This document shows positions 8,230-17,450 of a stretch of 64,000 nucleotides of DNA, piece after piece (the first letter of the stretch is position 1; every line of letters begins with the position of its first letter). The stretch lies in assembly GCF_007829835.1 (NCBI RefSeq), contig NZ_VIWP01000001.1:248001-312000 (forward strand). The letters are read 5' to 3'. The translations under genes were made by a program, and so were the position numbers. The notes below the pieces were generated by a model. It was not told where the DNA came from and ran no database searches. It saw only the letters and a list, made by a program, of their open reading frames with translations. The stretch is from Neorhizobium alkalisoli (GTDB lineage Bacteria; Pseudomonadota; Alphaproteobacteria; Rhizobiales; Rhizobiaceae).

Positions 8230-8245
8230 TGGCACGGAACTTGCT
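8230..8245 (+). promoter_or_regulatory. Sigma-54 (RpoN) promoter, TGGCACGGAACTTGCT
   Basis: This matches the -24/-12 consensus TGGCACG-N4-TTGCW exactly. The GG at 8231-8232 and the GC at 8243-8244 are separated by the required 10 bases. It lies about 40 bases before the ATG of the solute-binding protein gene and points to nitrogen-type (NtrC-like) activation of the operon 8286-15890. Confidence 0.75.
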
Positions 8246-8285
8246 ATTTCTCTGATGATGCCACCACAGCCATCAGGGGAACGAC

Positions 8286-9464
8286 ATGACGAACAAGACA
8301 GGCCTGCAAGACAAGACCGCTACGGTTGCTGCGACCGACATCTCGCGCCGCAAGCTTCTGGGCACGACCGCCGCCGGCGCCGCTGCTGCCGCCTTCGGCA
8401 ATTTCACCATCTTCTCGCGCCAGGCGCAGGCGGCCGAGCCGCTGCGCGTTCTGTGCTGGCCGGGTTATGAAGAGAAGGACGTGATCGCCGAGTTCGAGGA
8501 TCTCCACAAGACCAAGGTCGAGTTCAAGATCTATATCGGCGGCGAGCAGATGCTGCAGTTCTTCGCCCAGACGCCGCCCGGCACGTTCGATGCCATTATC
8601 TCGGATGCCGAATATGTTCAGAAGCTGAAGGCCAACAAGGCGATCGAGGCCTACAAGACCGACGGTTTTGCCGAACTTGCCAACTACCACCCGAAATTCC
8701 GCGATTTCGCACCGACCAAGGGCGAGACGGCTGGCACCGTTTACGGCATCCCGACCCGCTTCTCCTTCTACGGCATTTCCTACAATACCGACGAGATGTC
8801 GGCCGAACAGGCCGCCGACTGGAACTCGCTGCTCGACAAGAAATACGCCGGCAAGATCGGCATGTTTGACTGGTATCTGCCGAACCTCGGTAATGCCAGC
8901 CTTGCCGTCAATCCGGGCAACCAGACGCCTTATGCGATCACCGACGACCAGCTGAAGAAGGTCAAGGAGTTCTTGACCAAGCTGCGGCCGCAGATCGGCA
9001 TGTTCGGCTCCTCCAACCAGCCGATCGCCCAGGCCATGCTCGCCGGCGACATCTTTGCCTCGCCGACGGGCGACCTCGATATCGACCTGAAGCTGGCCGG
9101 CTACGACAACTTCTCTTCGACCATCCCCAAACAGGGCGGCATCCGCTGGCAGGAAGTCGCCTGCGTATGCTCGGCCTCGAAGAACAAGGATCTGGCGATG
9201 GAATGGGTCAAGTACATGACCTCGCCCAAGGTTCAGTCGAAGCTCGTTTATACCAAGGCGTTCAAGGCCCGCGGCCCGAACATGAAGATCGTCGATTACT
9301 GGAATGACGACCAGAAGAAGCTCTTGTCCTACGTTCCGGACCCGGCGAACCCGGGCAAGATGCTGGTCGAAACGCTGATCGACCGCTCCATGCCGCGCGG
9401 CCTGCCGGCCAACCAGCCGGAACAGGCCTGGATCGACGTGTTCAACGAGTTCAAGACGGCTTGA
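8286..9464 (+). CDS. ABC transporter periplasmic solute-binding protein, PotD-type, Tat-exported
   Basis: A 392-aa PotD/PotF-family binding protein. The N-terminus carries a twin-arginine signal (SRRKLLGTTAAGAAAAAFG, with cleavage probably after RQAQA), so it is exported folded. The mature part opens LRVLCWPGYEEKDVIAEFE, typical of the spermidine/putrescine family. It is the first gene of a run encoding ATPase, two permeases, an amidohydrolase, thymidine phosphorylase and a VOC protein. The RutR-like box and sigma-54 promoter upstream, together with the pyrimidine enzymes, suggest the ligand is a pyrimidine, nucleoside or related nitrogen compound rather than a polyamine (inference). Polyamine uptake remains possible. 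Confidence 0.88.
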   Translation: MTNKTGLQDKTATVAATDISRRKLLGTTAAGAAAAAFGNFTIFSRQAQAAEPLRVLCWPGYEEKDVIAEFEDLHKTKVEFKIYIGGEQMLQFFAQTPPGTFDAIISDAEYVQKLKANKAIEAYKTDGFAELANYHPKFRDFAPTKGETAGTVYGIPTRFSFYGISYNTDEMSAEQAADWNSLLDKKYAGKIGMFDWYLPNLGNASLAVNPGNQTPYAITDDQLKKVKEFLTKLRPQIGMFGSSNQPIAQAMLAGDIFASPTGDLDIDLKLAGYDNFSSTIPKQGGIRWQEVACVCSASKNKDLAMEWVKYMTSPKVQSKLVYTKAFKARGPNMKIVDYWNDDQKKLLSYVPDPANPGKMLVETLIDRSMPRGLPANQPEQAWIDVFNEFKTA

Positions 9465-9478
9465 TGACGTCGGACTAG

Positions 9479-9660
9479 CCCCTCATCCGCCCTGCCGGGC
9501 ACCTTCTCCCCGCACGCGGGGAGAAGGACACCAGCCGCACCGTCGCACGTCCCCCTCGCCGAATGCACGGAGAGAAGGAGCATGTGGCACGGCCTCGCTC
9601 CCAGCTCCCCTCGCCCCGCTTGCGGGGAGAGGGTGGCGGCAGCCGGGTGAGGGGCTGCCC
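9479..9660. repeat. Rhizobial intergenic mosaic palindromic element (two modules)
   Basis: Two hairpin modules lie between the binding-protein and ATPase genes: one around CTTCTCCCCGCACGCGGGGA near 9500-9527, and one around CCCCGCTTGCGGGGAGAGGG near 9613-9635 that ends with the complementary GGTGAGGGGC. The same style of sequence recurs at 20976, 21581, 28922 and 44518. Because it lies inside an operon it may reduce or stabilise the downstream message relative to the binding-protein gene. Confidence 0.7.
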
Positions 9661-9723
9661 GGTGCTCGAGACATCCGCATCCCTCTTTCGGGGGCTGTGG
9701 CCAATATTCAATCGGAGAACTGC

Positions 9724-10815
9724 ATGGCAGCCGCGATGACCACCACCACACCCGATCTCGAGCTCCTGTCGATCACCAAGCAGTTCGACACGTTTACGGC
9801 CGTCGACAGCATCAATCTCAAGGTCGGCCGCGGCGAGTTCGTGGCGATCATGGGGCCTTCCGGCTGCGGCAAGACCACGCTGCTGCGCATTCTCGCAGGC
9901 CTCGAAACCGCGTCCTCCGGCCAGCTTTATATCCGCGGCAAGGACGTTTCCGACGTGCCGGTCAACCAGCGCTCCACCCGGCTTGTCTGGCAGAATTACG
10001 CGCTCTTCCCGCATCTCGACGTTGCCGGCAATATCGCCTTCGGCCTGACGCTGAAACCGCATGACAAGGCGGTCGTCGCCGGCAAGGTCAAGGCGATGGC
10101 CGAGCTGGTCGGCCTTTCCGATCTGATGGGCCGCAAGATCAGCCAGCTGTCCGGCGGCCAGAAACAGCGCGTGGCGCTGGCCCGCGCATTGGTCACCGAA
10201 CCGGAAATCCTGCTGCTCGACGAGCCGCTTTCCGCGCTCGACGCCCATCTTCGCATTCGAATGCAGGGCGAGCTTCGCCGCATCCAGCAGCAGCTCGGCA
10301 TGGCCTTCATCTATGTCACCCACAATCAGGTCGAAGCCTTTTCCATGGCCGACCGCGTGGTGGTGATGAACAAGGGCAGGATCGAGCAGATCGATGCCCC
10401 GGAAGAGATGTATGCCCGTCCGAAGACGGAATTCGTCGCCCGCTTCGTCGGCACCAACAATCTCTTTGCCGGCCGCATTCAGGAGGTCGGACAGGGCCAT
10501 GTCATCGTCCATTGCGCCCACGGGCAGCTCGTGGTCTCGACCGACGATCCGCCGCCGATCGGCGCTTCGGTCTTCGTCGTTGTCCAGGCCGACAAGCTGA
10601 CGCCGGCTCCGACCGGTGTTGCCGGCGAAAACAGGCTGGACGCGACACTGCGCGGCCGTGAATATGCCGGATCGCACAACATCTACCTTCTCGATCTCGT
10701 CGACGGGACCGAAGTGAAGATGACCGTGCCGCAGGTTCTTCCCGTCGAGATCAACCAGAGTGCCACCGCCTGGTTCTCGCCGGCCAATGCCTCGCTGATC
10801 CGGGGGGCGGCATGA
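9724..10815 (+). CDS. ABC transporter ATP-binding protein, PotA-type
   Basis: A 363-aa importer ATPase. Walker A is GPSGCGKTT (about residues 48-56), the signature is LSGGQKQRVALARAL, Walker B is ILLLDEPLSALD, and the switch His is in YVTHNQVEAF. A C-terminal TOBE-type regulatory domain follows (about 245-363). This order is that of PotA/CysA-type ATPases. The start at 9724 is supported by CGGAGAA just upstream; an in-frame GTG at 9697 lacks such a site. It overlaps the next permease gene by 4 bases and energises the transporter encoded by 10812 and 11750. Confidence 0.93.
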   Translation: MAAAMTTTTPDLELLSITKQFDTFTAVDSINLKVGRGEFVAIMGPSGCGKTTLLRILAGLETASSGQLYIRGKDVSDVPVNQRSTRLVWQNYALFPHLDVAGNIAFGLTLKPHDKAVVAGKVKAMAELVGLSDLMGRKISQLSGGQKQRVALARALVTEPEILLLDEPLSALDAHLRIRMQGELRRIQQQLGMAFIYVTHNQVEAFSMADRVVVMNKGRIEQIDAPEEMYARPKTEFVARFVGTNNLFAGRIQEVGQGHVIVHCAHGQLVVSTDDPPPIGASVFVVVQADKLTPAPTGVAGENRLDATLRGREYAGSHNIYLLDLVDGTEVKMTVPQVLPVEINQSATAWFSPANASLIRGAA

Positions 10816-11750
10816 CGACAGTGGAGACAGTAACCCCGACCTCGGCGGCGAAACGCATGAAAACGCCGAATGACAGCCCGCTAAAAATCTGGTTCCTGGC
10901 GCCGCTTGCCATCTGGCTGACGGTCCTTTTCCTGCTGCCGCTGATCTTCCTGCTCTGGATCGGCTTCTGGCGCGTCGAGAACTTTCAGACCATTCCGGAT
11001 TTCTCGCTCGGCAATTACGCCGAGATCTTTTCGAGCTTCTTCTCGAAATCGCGGTATGGGCTGGCACTGATCCAGTCGCTCTGGGTGGCGATCACCACCG
11101 CCTTTTTTGCGACGATCCTGTCCTACATGGTGGCACTGTCGATTGCCTTCGCAGTCCCCGCCCGCTGGCAGCGGCTGGCGCTGCTGTTTGCCATCGCCCC
11201 GTTCTGGTCGAGTTATGTGCTGCGGCTCTATTCCTGGCAGACGATCCTGTCGCGCAACGGCGTCATCAATTCGGTCCTGAAACAGTTCGGTCTGTCCGAC
11301 TACCGGATCGACGTCATCTACACCCAGATCGCCACCCGCATCGGCCTCATCCATTATCTGGCGCCGATCCTGATCGTCATCCTCTATGTCAGCATTCTGG
11401 CCATCGACAAGGTGCTGATCGAGGCAGCGCGGGAGCTGGGCTGCACCCGCTGGCAGGCCTTTACGCGGGTCATCCTGCCGCTTTCCCGCTTCGGCCTGAT
11501 GACGGCCGCAAGCTTTGCCGTCATCGTTTCGCTGGGTGACGCGCTCTCCGGCAATCTGCTCGGCGGCGGTGCCGGCACCTCGATCCTCGGCAAGCTGCCC
11601 ACCTATGCCTCGATGATCATGTCTGACTATTCGAGCTCCACCAACCTGCCGCGCACCTCGGCGCTGGCGACGATCCTGATCGTGGTCATGGTTCTTGCGC
11701 TTGCCGCCGGCTTCGTGGCTGCCGACCGGGCGCGGCGGAGAACAAGCTGA
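10812..11750 (+). CDS. ABC transporter permease, PotB-type
   Basis: A 312-aa inner-membrane permease with six predicted helices, beginning with IWFLAPLAIWLTVLFLLPLI. The cytoplasmic EAA loop that docks the ATPase is EAARELGCTRWQAFTRVILP (about residues 198-217). It has a short hydrophilic N-terminal extension. The overlaps of 4 bases with the ATPase gene and 1 base with the following permease gene indicate coupled translation and a fixed stoichiometry. Confidence 0.93.
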   Translation: MTTVETVTPTSAAKRMKTPNDSPLKIWFLAPLAIWLTVLFLLPLIFLLWIGFWRVENFQTIPDFSLGNYAEIFSSFFSKSRYGLALIQSLWVAITTAFFATILSYMVALSIAFAVPARWQRLALLFAIAPFWSSYVLRLYSWQTILSRNGVINSVLKQFGLSDYRIDVIYTQIATRIGLIHYLAPILIVILYVSILAIDKVLIEAARELGCTRWQAFTRVILPLSRFGLMTAASFAVIVSLGDALSGNLLGGGAGTSILGKLPTYASMIMSDYSSSTNLPRTSALATILIVVMVLALAAGFVAADRARRRTS

Positions 11751-12565
11751 TGACTGCAATCTCAAAAGCCAATCCCTGGATCTTTCTTGGGCGCCTCTGG
11801 CTCGGCATCGCCTATGCCTTCATGTTCCTGCCGCTCGTGGTTCTGGTCCTCTTCTCCTTCCAGAAGAACCGCTTTCCGGGCTTCCCGCTGCAGGGGTTTA
11901 CGCTGCAATGGTATGACAAGCTGTTTTCCGACGGCACGCTTTTGAATGCGCTCGGCAATACGATGATCGTCTCGCCGGCTGCCGCCACGATCGCGACCGT
12001 GATCGCCTTTTTCGCGGCCTATGCCTTCAACCGCTTCGCCTTTCGCGGCAAGACGGTCTTTCTGGCGCTGGTGACGCTGCCGATCCTCATCCCGCCGCTC
12101 ATCCTCGGCGTCGGTTTCCTCGGACTTCTCGCCCGCATTCACCTATCCGGCACGCTGTTTGCCGTGTTCCTCACCCATGTCGTGCTGATCACCGCGCCGG
12201 CGCTTGCCATCATCCAGCTGCGGCTGGCGCAGATGCCGGCCTCTCTCGAAGAGGCGGCCTGGGATCTCGGCGCCACCGAATGGCAGGCGGTGACCAAGGT
12301 CGTTCTGCCGTTCGCGCTGCCCGGCATTTTCGGTGCCTGGCTGCTCGCCTTCACCTTCTCCTTCGACGAATTTATCATCGCCTGGTTCGTGTCCGGCTTC
12401 CAGCCGACCCTGCCGGTGGCGATCTATTCGGTTCTCGTCGCCGCCATCGATCCATCCTTGAATGCGATCGGCACGATCGTCTTCGGCATTTCCTGCCTCG
12501 TCCTCATCGGCCTCGAACTCGTCCTGCTGCCGCTCCTGGTCGGCCGGTCGAAAAATCAATCATAG
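11750..12565 (+). CDS. ABC transporter permease, PotC-type
   Basis: A 271-aa second permease of the same importer, with six predicted helices and the docking loop EEAAWDLGATEWQAVTKVVL (about residues 168-187). PotC-type features include the helix FMFLPLVVLVLFSF followed by the QWYDKLFSD region. It ends 10 bases before the amidohydrolase gene, so transport and catabolism are probably co-transcribed. Confidence 0.93.
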   Translation: MTAISKANPWIFLGRLWLGIAYAFMFLPLVVLVLFSFQKNRFPGFPLQGFTLQWYDKLFSDGTLLNALGNTMIVSPAAATIATVIAFFAAYAFNRFAFRGKTVFLALVTLPILIPPLILGVGFLGLLARIHLSGTLFAVFLTHVVLITAPALAIIQLRLAQMPASLEEAAWDLGATEWQAVTKVVLPFALPGIFGAWLLAFTFSFDEFIIAWFVSGFQPTLPVAIYSVLVAAIDPSLNAIGTIVFGISCLVLIGLELVLLPLLVGRSKNQS

Positions 12566-12575
12566 AGTTTTTTTC

Positions 12576-14099
12576 ATGCGCCTCCTCTTCCGGAACGCCA
12601 CAATTCTTTCCATGAACAAGACCCATGGGGCCACGCCATTCACGGGCGACCTTCTCGTCGAAGGCGACCGCATTTCGGCGATCGGCACGGATCTTCCTCT
12701 GCCGCCCGACACCCGCCTCATCGACGCCTCTGGCAGGCTCATCATGCCGGGCCTCGTCAATGCCCACCTGCATTCGTCGGAAACCTTCTTCAAGGGCCGT
12801 TATCAGGGCACGCCGCTCGAAATATGGATGCTCTATTCCTATCCCATCCTGATGAACGACCCGATTTCGGAACGACTGCTTTATCTGCGCAGCCTGCTGA
12901 CGGCGATGGAATCCCTGAAGGCCGGTGTCACCACGCTGGTCGACGACTTTTTCGATCCGCCCGGCTTCGAAGCCGGTCGCCTGAAACGTGTTTACGACGC
13001 CTATGACCACGCCGGTATCCGCGCCAATGTCTCCCATTGCGTGATCGACAAACATGTCTTCGACACCATGCCCTATCTGCGGGAGATCATGCCGGCCGAC
13101 CTGCAGGCTGAGGTCGAGGGACCGTCGATCACCACGGCCGATTACATGGCCTATTGCCGCGATATCTTTTCCTCGCAGCACGGTCGTGCCGGACGGCTTG
13201 GCTTCATGGTCTCGGCCTCCGCCCCGCAGCGTTGCTCGGTGGAGCTGATGCAGGCCTGTGTGGAGCTGGCTCAGGACAAGTACGTGCCCTACCACACCCA
13301 TGTTCTGGAGACGAAGACGCAGGCCGTGACCGGCCCCGAATTCTACGGCAAGAGCCTGATCCGCTACATGCACGATCTCGGCCTGCTGACGCCCAATACG
13401 ACGATCGCCCATTCGATCTGGGTGAGCGATGACGACATGGCGCTGATGGGTGCTGCGGGCTGCTCGGTCGCCCATAATGCCGTCTCCAACCTGAAACTCG
13501 GCTCCGGCATCGCCCCGGTCCGCCGCCTGCTCGATGCAGGTGTGCATGTCGGCCTCGGTACGGACGGGCTTTCCTCGAACGATACCGCCCGCATTTTTGA
13601 TGTGATGCGCTTCGCAGCATTGCTGCACGATATCGCCGCACCGGACACGGACGGCTGGATGACCGCCGCCGAAGTTTTGCGCTCGGCGACGATCGAGGGC
13701 GCGCGCACGGCCATGCTCGACGAGGTCACCGGCTCGCTCGAAATCGGCAAACGCGCCGACCTGATCATGCTCGACATCTCCGGTTACGACTACATGCCGA
13801 TGAACCGGCTCGACCACCACCTCGTCTATTGCGAGAACGGCTCCAACATCCGCATGGTCGTCGTCAATGGCGAGATCACCGTCGAGGATGGCAGGTTGCT
13901 GACCGCCAACGAAGCGGAAATTTTTGCCGAACTGCGCGAGCTACTGCCCGCCTACATGTCCGAACATGCCGAACTCGAAAAGCTCAACGCCCGCTTTGAG
14001 CCCTATATGCGGGAAATGTATCGCCGCGCGACGATTCAGGACATCGGCATGAACCGCTATCAGGGCGACCTGCCGCTCTGGCGCGGCGCCAATCATTGA
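12576..14099 (+). CDS. Amidohydrolase of the ATZ/TRZ (N-heterocycle deaminase/chlorohydrolase) family
   Basis: A 507-aa metal-dependent hydrolase. Metal and catalytic motifs of the subtype seen in guanine, cytosine and S-adenosylhomocysteine deaminases are present: HLHSSETFFKG (H-x-H), the HTHVLETK segment, HSIWVSDDD, VAHNAVSNLKLGSG and GLGTDGLSSND with the metal Asp. Such enzymes deaminate or dechlorinate ring nitrogen compounds. The C-terminus returns to the small beta-sandwich with the NGEITVEDG strand. The start at 12576 follows the permease stop by 10 bases; the open frame extending upstream is permease shadow. With deoA and codA nearby, a pyrimidine-related substrate is plausible, but the sequence does not fix it. 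Confidence 0.85.
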   Translation: MRLLFRNATILSMNKTHGATPFTGDLLVEGDRISAIGTDLPLPPDTRLIDASGRLIMPGLVNAHLHSSETFFKGRYQGTPLEIWMLYSYPILMNDPISERLLYLRSLLTAMESLKAGVTTLVDDFFDPPGFEAGRLKRVYDAYDHAGIRANVSHCVIDKHVFDTMPYLREIMPADLQAEVEGPSITTADYMAYCRDIFSSQHGRAGRLGFMVSASAPQRCSVELMQACVELAQDKYVPYHTHVLETKTQAVTGPEFYGKSLIRYMHDLGLLTPNTTIAHSIWVSDDDMALMGAAGCSVAHNAVSNLKLGSGIAPVRRLLDAGVHVGLGTDGLSSNDTARIFDVMRFAALLHDIAAPDTDGWMTAAEVLRSATIEGARTAMLDEVTGSLEIGKRADLIMLDISGYDYMPMNRLDHHLVYCENGSNIRMVVVNGEITVEDGRLLTANEAEIFAELRELLPAYMSEHAELEKLNARFEPYMREMYRRATIQDIGMNRYQGDLPLWRGANH

Positions 14100-14109
14100 G
14101 GGTGCCGGC

Positions 14110-15450
14110 ATGAGCATCTTTCTTCCGGCACAGGTGATCCGCGCCAAGCGCAATCGCGAAATCCTGTCCGATGCCGATATCCGCCGTTTCGTCGTAGGCA
14201 TCGGCGCGGGCGAAGTTTCCGAGGCGCAGATCGGCGCCTTCACCATGGCCTGCTTCCTGAATGGCATGACACCGCAGGAGACGGCGGCTCTGACGCTCGC
14301 CATGCGTGATTCCGGCGATGTTGTGGATTGGTCGGGCAGCGGTTTTGCCCCGGAAACGATCATCGAAAAGCATTCGACCGGCGGCACGGGCGACGAGAAT
14401 GTCAGCCTGATCGTCGCCCCGCTCGTGGCCGCCTGCGGCGTCGCCATGCCGATGATTTCCGCGCGCGGGCTTGGCCATACCGGCGGCGAAATCGACCTGA
14501 TGGAAGCCATGCCCGGCGTGGCGATCGCACCTTCGACCGAAATGTTTCGTCAGGCCGTGATTTCGGCAGGTGCCGCGATCATCGGCCCGACGCCGAAACT
14601 CGCACCGGCCGATGCTGCGATCTATTACGTCCGCGACGTCACCGCGACGGTGGAATCGATCCCGCTGATCACCGCCTCGATCCTGTCGAAAAAACTTGCC
14701 GCCGGCGTTTCCGGCCTCGTCATGAGCGTCAATTACGGCTCCGGCGCCTTCATGCCGACCTACGCGGAGGCCGAAGCGCTGGCAAGAAGCCTGATCGCGG
14801 TTGCCCGCATCGCCGGCCTGCCCATGGTCGCCCCGATCGTCGAGATGGACGAGATCATGGGCGATGCGATCGGCAGCCGGTTGCAGCTGCGCGAGGTGAT
14901 CGATTTCCTATCGGGAGACAAACAGGAGAGCCGCATCCGGGCGCTGGTGATGGATATTTCCGCCGAGATCCTCGTCATGGCCGGGCTCGCCGCCTCGAAA
15001 GATGAGGCGATCACCCTGGCCGAAGCACGGCTCGCCGATGGCTCGGCCCTCGACCGTTTCCAGCGCATGATCACGGCGCTCGGCGGTCCGGCAGATCTCG
15101 TCGCAAATCCCGATACCTATTTCCCGTCCGCTCCCGTGATCGCTCCTCTCCCTTCACCGGCGACCGGCTTCGTCGAAAAGGTCGATGCCTATGCGATCGG
15201 CATAGCAATGGTCGGCCTCGGCGCCGGCCGCAAGGTGGCGAGCGATCTCCTCGATCAGGATGTCGGCCTGACCGGCATGGTCCATATCGGCGATGCGATT
15301 GGACAAGGCCAACCGCTCTGCATCCTGCATTGCCGCAACCAGGCCGATTTCGATACCGCCGCGCAAGCGATCACCGCTGCCATCACCATCGGCGACACAC
15401 AGCCGGACCGCCGGCCGGTCGTCACCGGCCGCCTTTCCACCCTCGATTAA
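14110..15450 (+). CDS. deoA: Thymidine/pyrimidine-nucleoside phosphorylase
   Basis: A 446-aa protein, close to the usual length of about 440. This enzyme splits thymidine or deoxyuridine with phosphate into base and deoxyribose-1-phosphate. The order of parts fits: an N-terminal helical lobe (GEVSEAQIGAFTMACFLNGM), the phosphate-binding EKHSTGGTGDENVSL (about 87-101), the family motif SARGLGHTGGEIDLMEAMPG (about 117-136) and a C-terminal domain (QDVGLTGMVHIGDAIGQG). It is unusual in having TGDEN where most members read VGDK/VGDV, and GGEID where most read GGTLDKLE. Substrate preference may therefore differ. It follows the amidohydrolase gene by 10 bases. Confidence 0.88.
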   Translation: MSIFLPAQVIRAKRNREILSDADIRRFVVGIGAGEVSEAQIGAFTMACFLNGMTPQETAALTLAMRDSGDVVDWSGSGFAPETIIEKHSTGGTGDENVSLIVAPLVAACGVAMPMISARGLGHTGGEIDLMEAMPGVAIAPSTEMFRQAVISAGAAIIGPTPKLAPADAAIYYVRDVTATVESIPLITASILSKKLAAGVSGLVMSVNYGSGAFMPTYAEAEALARSLIAVARIAGLPMVAPIVEMDEIMGDAIGSRLQLREVIDFLSGDKQESRIRALVMDISAEILVMAGLAASKDEAITLAEARLADGSALDRFQRMITALGGPADLVANPDTYFPSAPVIAPLPSPATGFVEKVDAYAIGIAMVGLGAGRKVASDLLDQDVGLTGMVHIGDAIGQGQPLCILHCRNQADFDTAAQAITAAITIGDTQPDRRPVVTGRLSTLD

Positions 15451-15467
15451 CAAGAGCTGAGAACACC

Positions 15468-15890
15468 ATGGCTTTCGCCCAGGAACACGCGATCACCGAC
15501 ATCTGCCTTCTCGTCAAGGACACCCAGCGCTCGATCGACTTTTATGTCAAAAAACTCGGTTTCGAGATCAACCGCCGCGCCGAGGGTTTTGTAGAGTTCA
15601 ATGGCGCCGGCCTGACGCTCGCCTGCTGGGAGATCGATCACCTGAGCGACAATACCGGCGTCTCGAATGCCAAGGCGGAAGGGCCGCACAAGGCCTGTAT
15701 CGCCGTGCGCGTGCCGTCGCCGGAAGGGGTCGACGCCGCCTATACGGAGCTGAAAGGCAAGGGCGTGCCCTTCTACGGCGAGCCCGCCGACTATGTCTGG
15801 AATGCCCGCGGCGCCTATTTCATCGGCCCCGACGACGAGCTTTGGGAAATCTACGCCTGGAAGGATGGCGGCTCGATGGGCAATTTCTGA
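15468..15890 (+). CDS. VOC (glyoxalase/bleomycin resistance-type) family protein
   Basis: A 140-aa single-domain protein of the vicinal oxygen chelate superfamily, made of two beta-alpha-beta-beta-beta modules. Recognisable segments are ITDICLLVKDTQRSIDFYVK at the start, the central GAGLTLACWEIDHL, and GAYFIGPDDELWEIY near the end, where a metal Glu normally sits. It lies 17 bases after deoA and closes the transporter operon. Members include dioxygenases, isomerases and binding proteins, so the reaction here is not known. Confidence 0.82.
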   Translation: MAFAQEHAITDICLLVKDTQRSIDFYVKKLGFEINRRAEGFVEFNGAGLTLACWEIDHLSDNTGVSNAKAEGPHKACIAVRVPSPEGVDAAYTELKGKGVPFYGEPADYVWNARGAYFIGPDDELWEIYAWKDGGSMGNF

Positions 15891-15905
15891 GCCGCCCCCT
15901 CTGTC

Positions 15906-17207
15906 TCAGTTGGCGCCGGCTTCGACCGGCGCGTAACGCCAGGGCTCGATGGTTGCCGGACGGCCTTGCAGCGACAATGTCGCAGTGCGCGGCGCGGTTT
16001 CCGCGATCACCTTGCCACGACGGATGACGGCAAGCCGGTTGGCCTTCATCCTGACGGCCTCGATCGTATCGCGCGCCTCGAGCAAGACGAGATCGGCATT
16101 GCAGCCGACGGCGATGCCGTAACCTTCGAGACCAAAAGTCTTTGCCGGATTTTCGGTGATCGCCCGGAAGCAGGATTTGACCGCATCGCGGCTGGTCATA
16201 TGGCCGGTATGGACCGCCATATGGGCCACCTCCAGCATGTCGGCGCTGCCGAACGAATACCAGGGGTCCATGCAGCTGTCCTGACCGAAGGCGACATTGA
16301 CGCCGAGTGCCATCAGTTCCGGCACCCGCATCATGCCGCGCCGCTTCGGATAGGTGTCATGCCGGCCCTGCAGCACGATATTGGCGAGCGGATTCGGCAC
16401 GCAATGGATCTCGGCCTCGGCGATCAGCGGCAGCAGTTTCGAAGCGTAATAATTATCCATCGAGTGCATGGAGGTGAGGTGCGACCCCGCGACCCGGCCC
16501 TTGAGCCCAAGCCGCTGGGTTTCGTAAGCTAGGCTTTCGATATGTCGCGACATTGGATCGTCGGTCTCGTCGCAATGCAGATCGACCATCAACCCGCGCT
16601 CGGCGGCGATTTCGCACAGCGCCTTTACCGAAAGCCGGCCATCCTCCATCGTCCGCTCGAAATGCGGAATGCCGCCGACCACGTCGACGCCCATGTCGAG
16701 CGACCTGATCAGGTTCTTCGCAGCCGTCGGCGACCGATAAAAACCGTCCTGCGGGAAGGCGACCAGCTGCAGGTCGAGATAGTCCTTCACCAGATCCTTG
16801 ACCTCCAGCAGCGCCTCGACACCGACCAGCCGGTCGTCGCAGACATCGACATGGGACCGGACGGCCAGCAGGCCCTGCGAGACGGCGAGATCGCAATAAC
16901 GAAGCGCGCGTTCGATTACGGCTTCCTTCGTCAGAAGCGGCTTCAGCTCGCCCCAGAGCTGGATGCCTTCAAGCAGCGTGCCGGAGCGGTTGAGGCGCGG
17001 CGTGCCGAGCGACAGTGTCGCGTCCATATGGAAATGGATGTCGATGAAGGGCGCCGTCACCAGCTTGCCGCCGGCATCGATGACACGGCCTGCCTCGGCA
17101 GAGATGCCTGCCTCGACGGCAACGATCTTGCCACCAGACACGGCGATGTCGATGCCGGTCCGGTCATCGGGAAGATTGGCGTTCTTGACGAGTAGATCGA
17201 AGGTCAT
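15906..17207 (-). CDS. codA: Cytosine deaminase-family amidohydrolase
   Basis: A 433-aa protein. Cytosine deaminase converts cytosine to uracil and ammonia using a bound metal. The CodA hallmarks are all visible: DIHFHMDATLS (H-x-H), VRSHVDVCD, HCDETDDPMSRH (the metal-ligand and general-base region), and NPLANIVLQGRHDTYPKRRG followed by GQDSCMDPWYSFGSADML, which parallels the E. coli enzyme closely. E. coli CodA has Asp313 in a related GHD context; here the segment reads FGQDS. It is convergent with the VOC gene (15-base gap) and divergent from the RutR-like gene, with an operator-like site between. A related pyrimidine or creatinine-type substrate cannot be excluded. Confidence 0.85.
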   Translation of the reverse strand: MTFDLLVKNANLPDDRTGIDIAVSGGKIVAVEAGISAEAGRVIDAGGKLVTAPFIDIHFHMDATLSLGTPRLNRSGTLLEGIQLWGELKPLLTKEAVIERALRYCDLAVSQGLLAVRSHVDVCDDRLVGVEALLEVKDLVKDYLDLQLVAFPQDGFYRSPTAAKNLIRSLDMGVDVVGGIPHFERTMEDGRLSVKALCEIAAERGLMVDLHCDETDDPMSRHIESLAYETQRLGLKGRVAGSHLTSMHSMDNYYASKLLPLIAEAEIHCVPNPLANIVLQGRHDTYPKRRGMMRVPELMALGVNVAFGQDSCMDPWYSFGSADMLEVAHMAVHTGHMTSRDAVKSCFRAITENPAKTFGLEGYGIAVGCNADLVLLEARDTIEAVRMKANRLAVIRRGKVIAETAPRTATLSLQGRPATIEPWRYAPVEAGAN

Positions 17208-17312
17208 CGGTTGGCTCCGGACATGTTGGTGGTGTCGCTCCCCAGACTGAGCATCGATCGCCGATTTCCTTGATTGAACCGGTCGTTGTTATGGCGGCAG
17301 ACTAGATGTAAC

Positions 17313-17328
17313 CTGACCAAGTCGTCAA
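17313..17328. promoter_or_regulatory. Second RutR-box-like operator (CTGACCAAGTCGTCAA)
   Basis: The core TGACCA-AG-TCGTCA differs from a perfect TGACCA-NN-TGGTCA palindrome at one base. It lies about 106 bases upstream of codA and 123 upstream of the TetR-family gene, in their shared divergent control region (17208-17450). It resembles the site at 8140, so one regulator may link both units. Confidence 0.55.
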
Positions 17329-17450
17329 TTTTTTAGATGGCTCCGGCTTGAGGAAATGCAACTGCGTGCGCCTACCTCGCAAACCGCAGTTCGTTTATAC
17401 CGCTGCGAAATGACCACACGCGGCAATCGCCGCGGCGGAAAGGACAGGAC

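Noticed and set aside
9583..9596. Possible sigma-54 promoter TGGCACGGCCTCGC inside the repeat
   Set aside because: GG and GC are separated by 9 bases instead of 10 and the sequence is part of the repeat module.
12504..13820. 438-codon minus-strand frame opposite the amidohydrolase gene
   Set aside because: His/Val/Arg-rich composition typical of the reverse of a GC-rich gene; the plus-strand metal motifs are clear.
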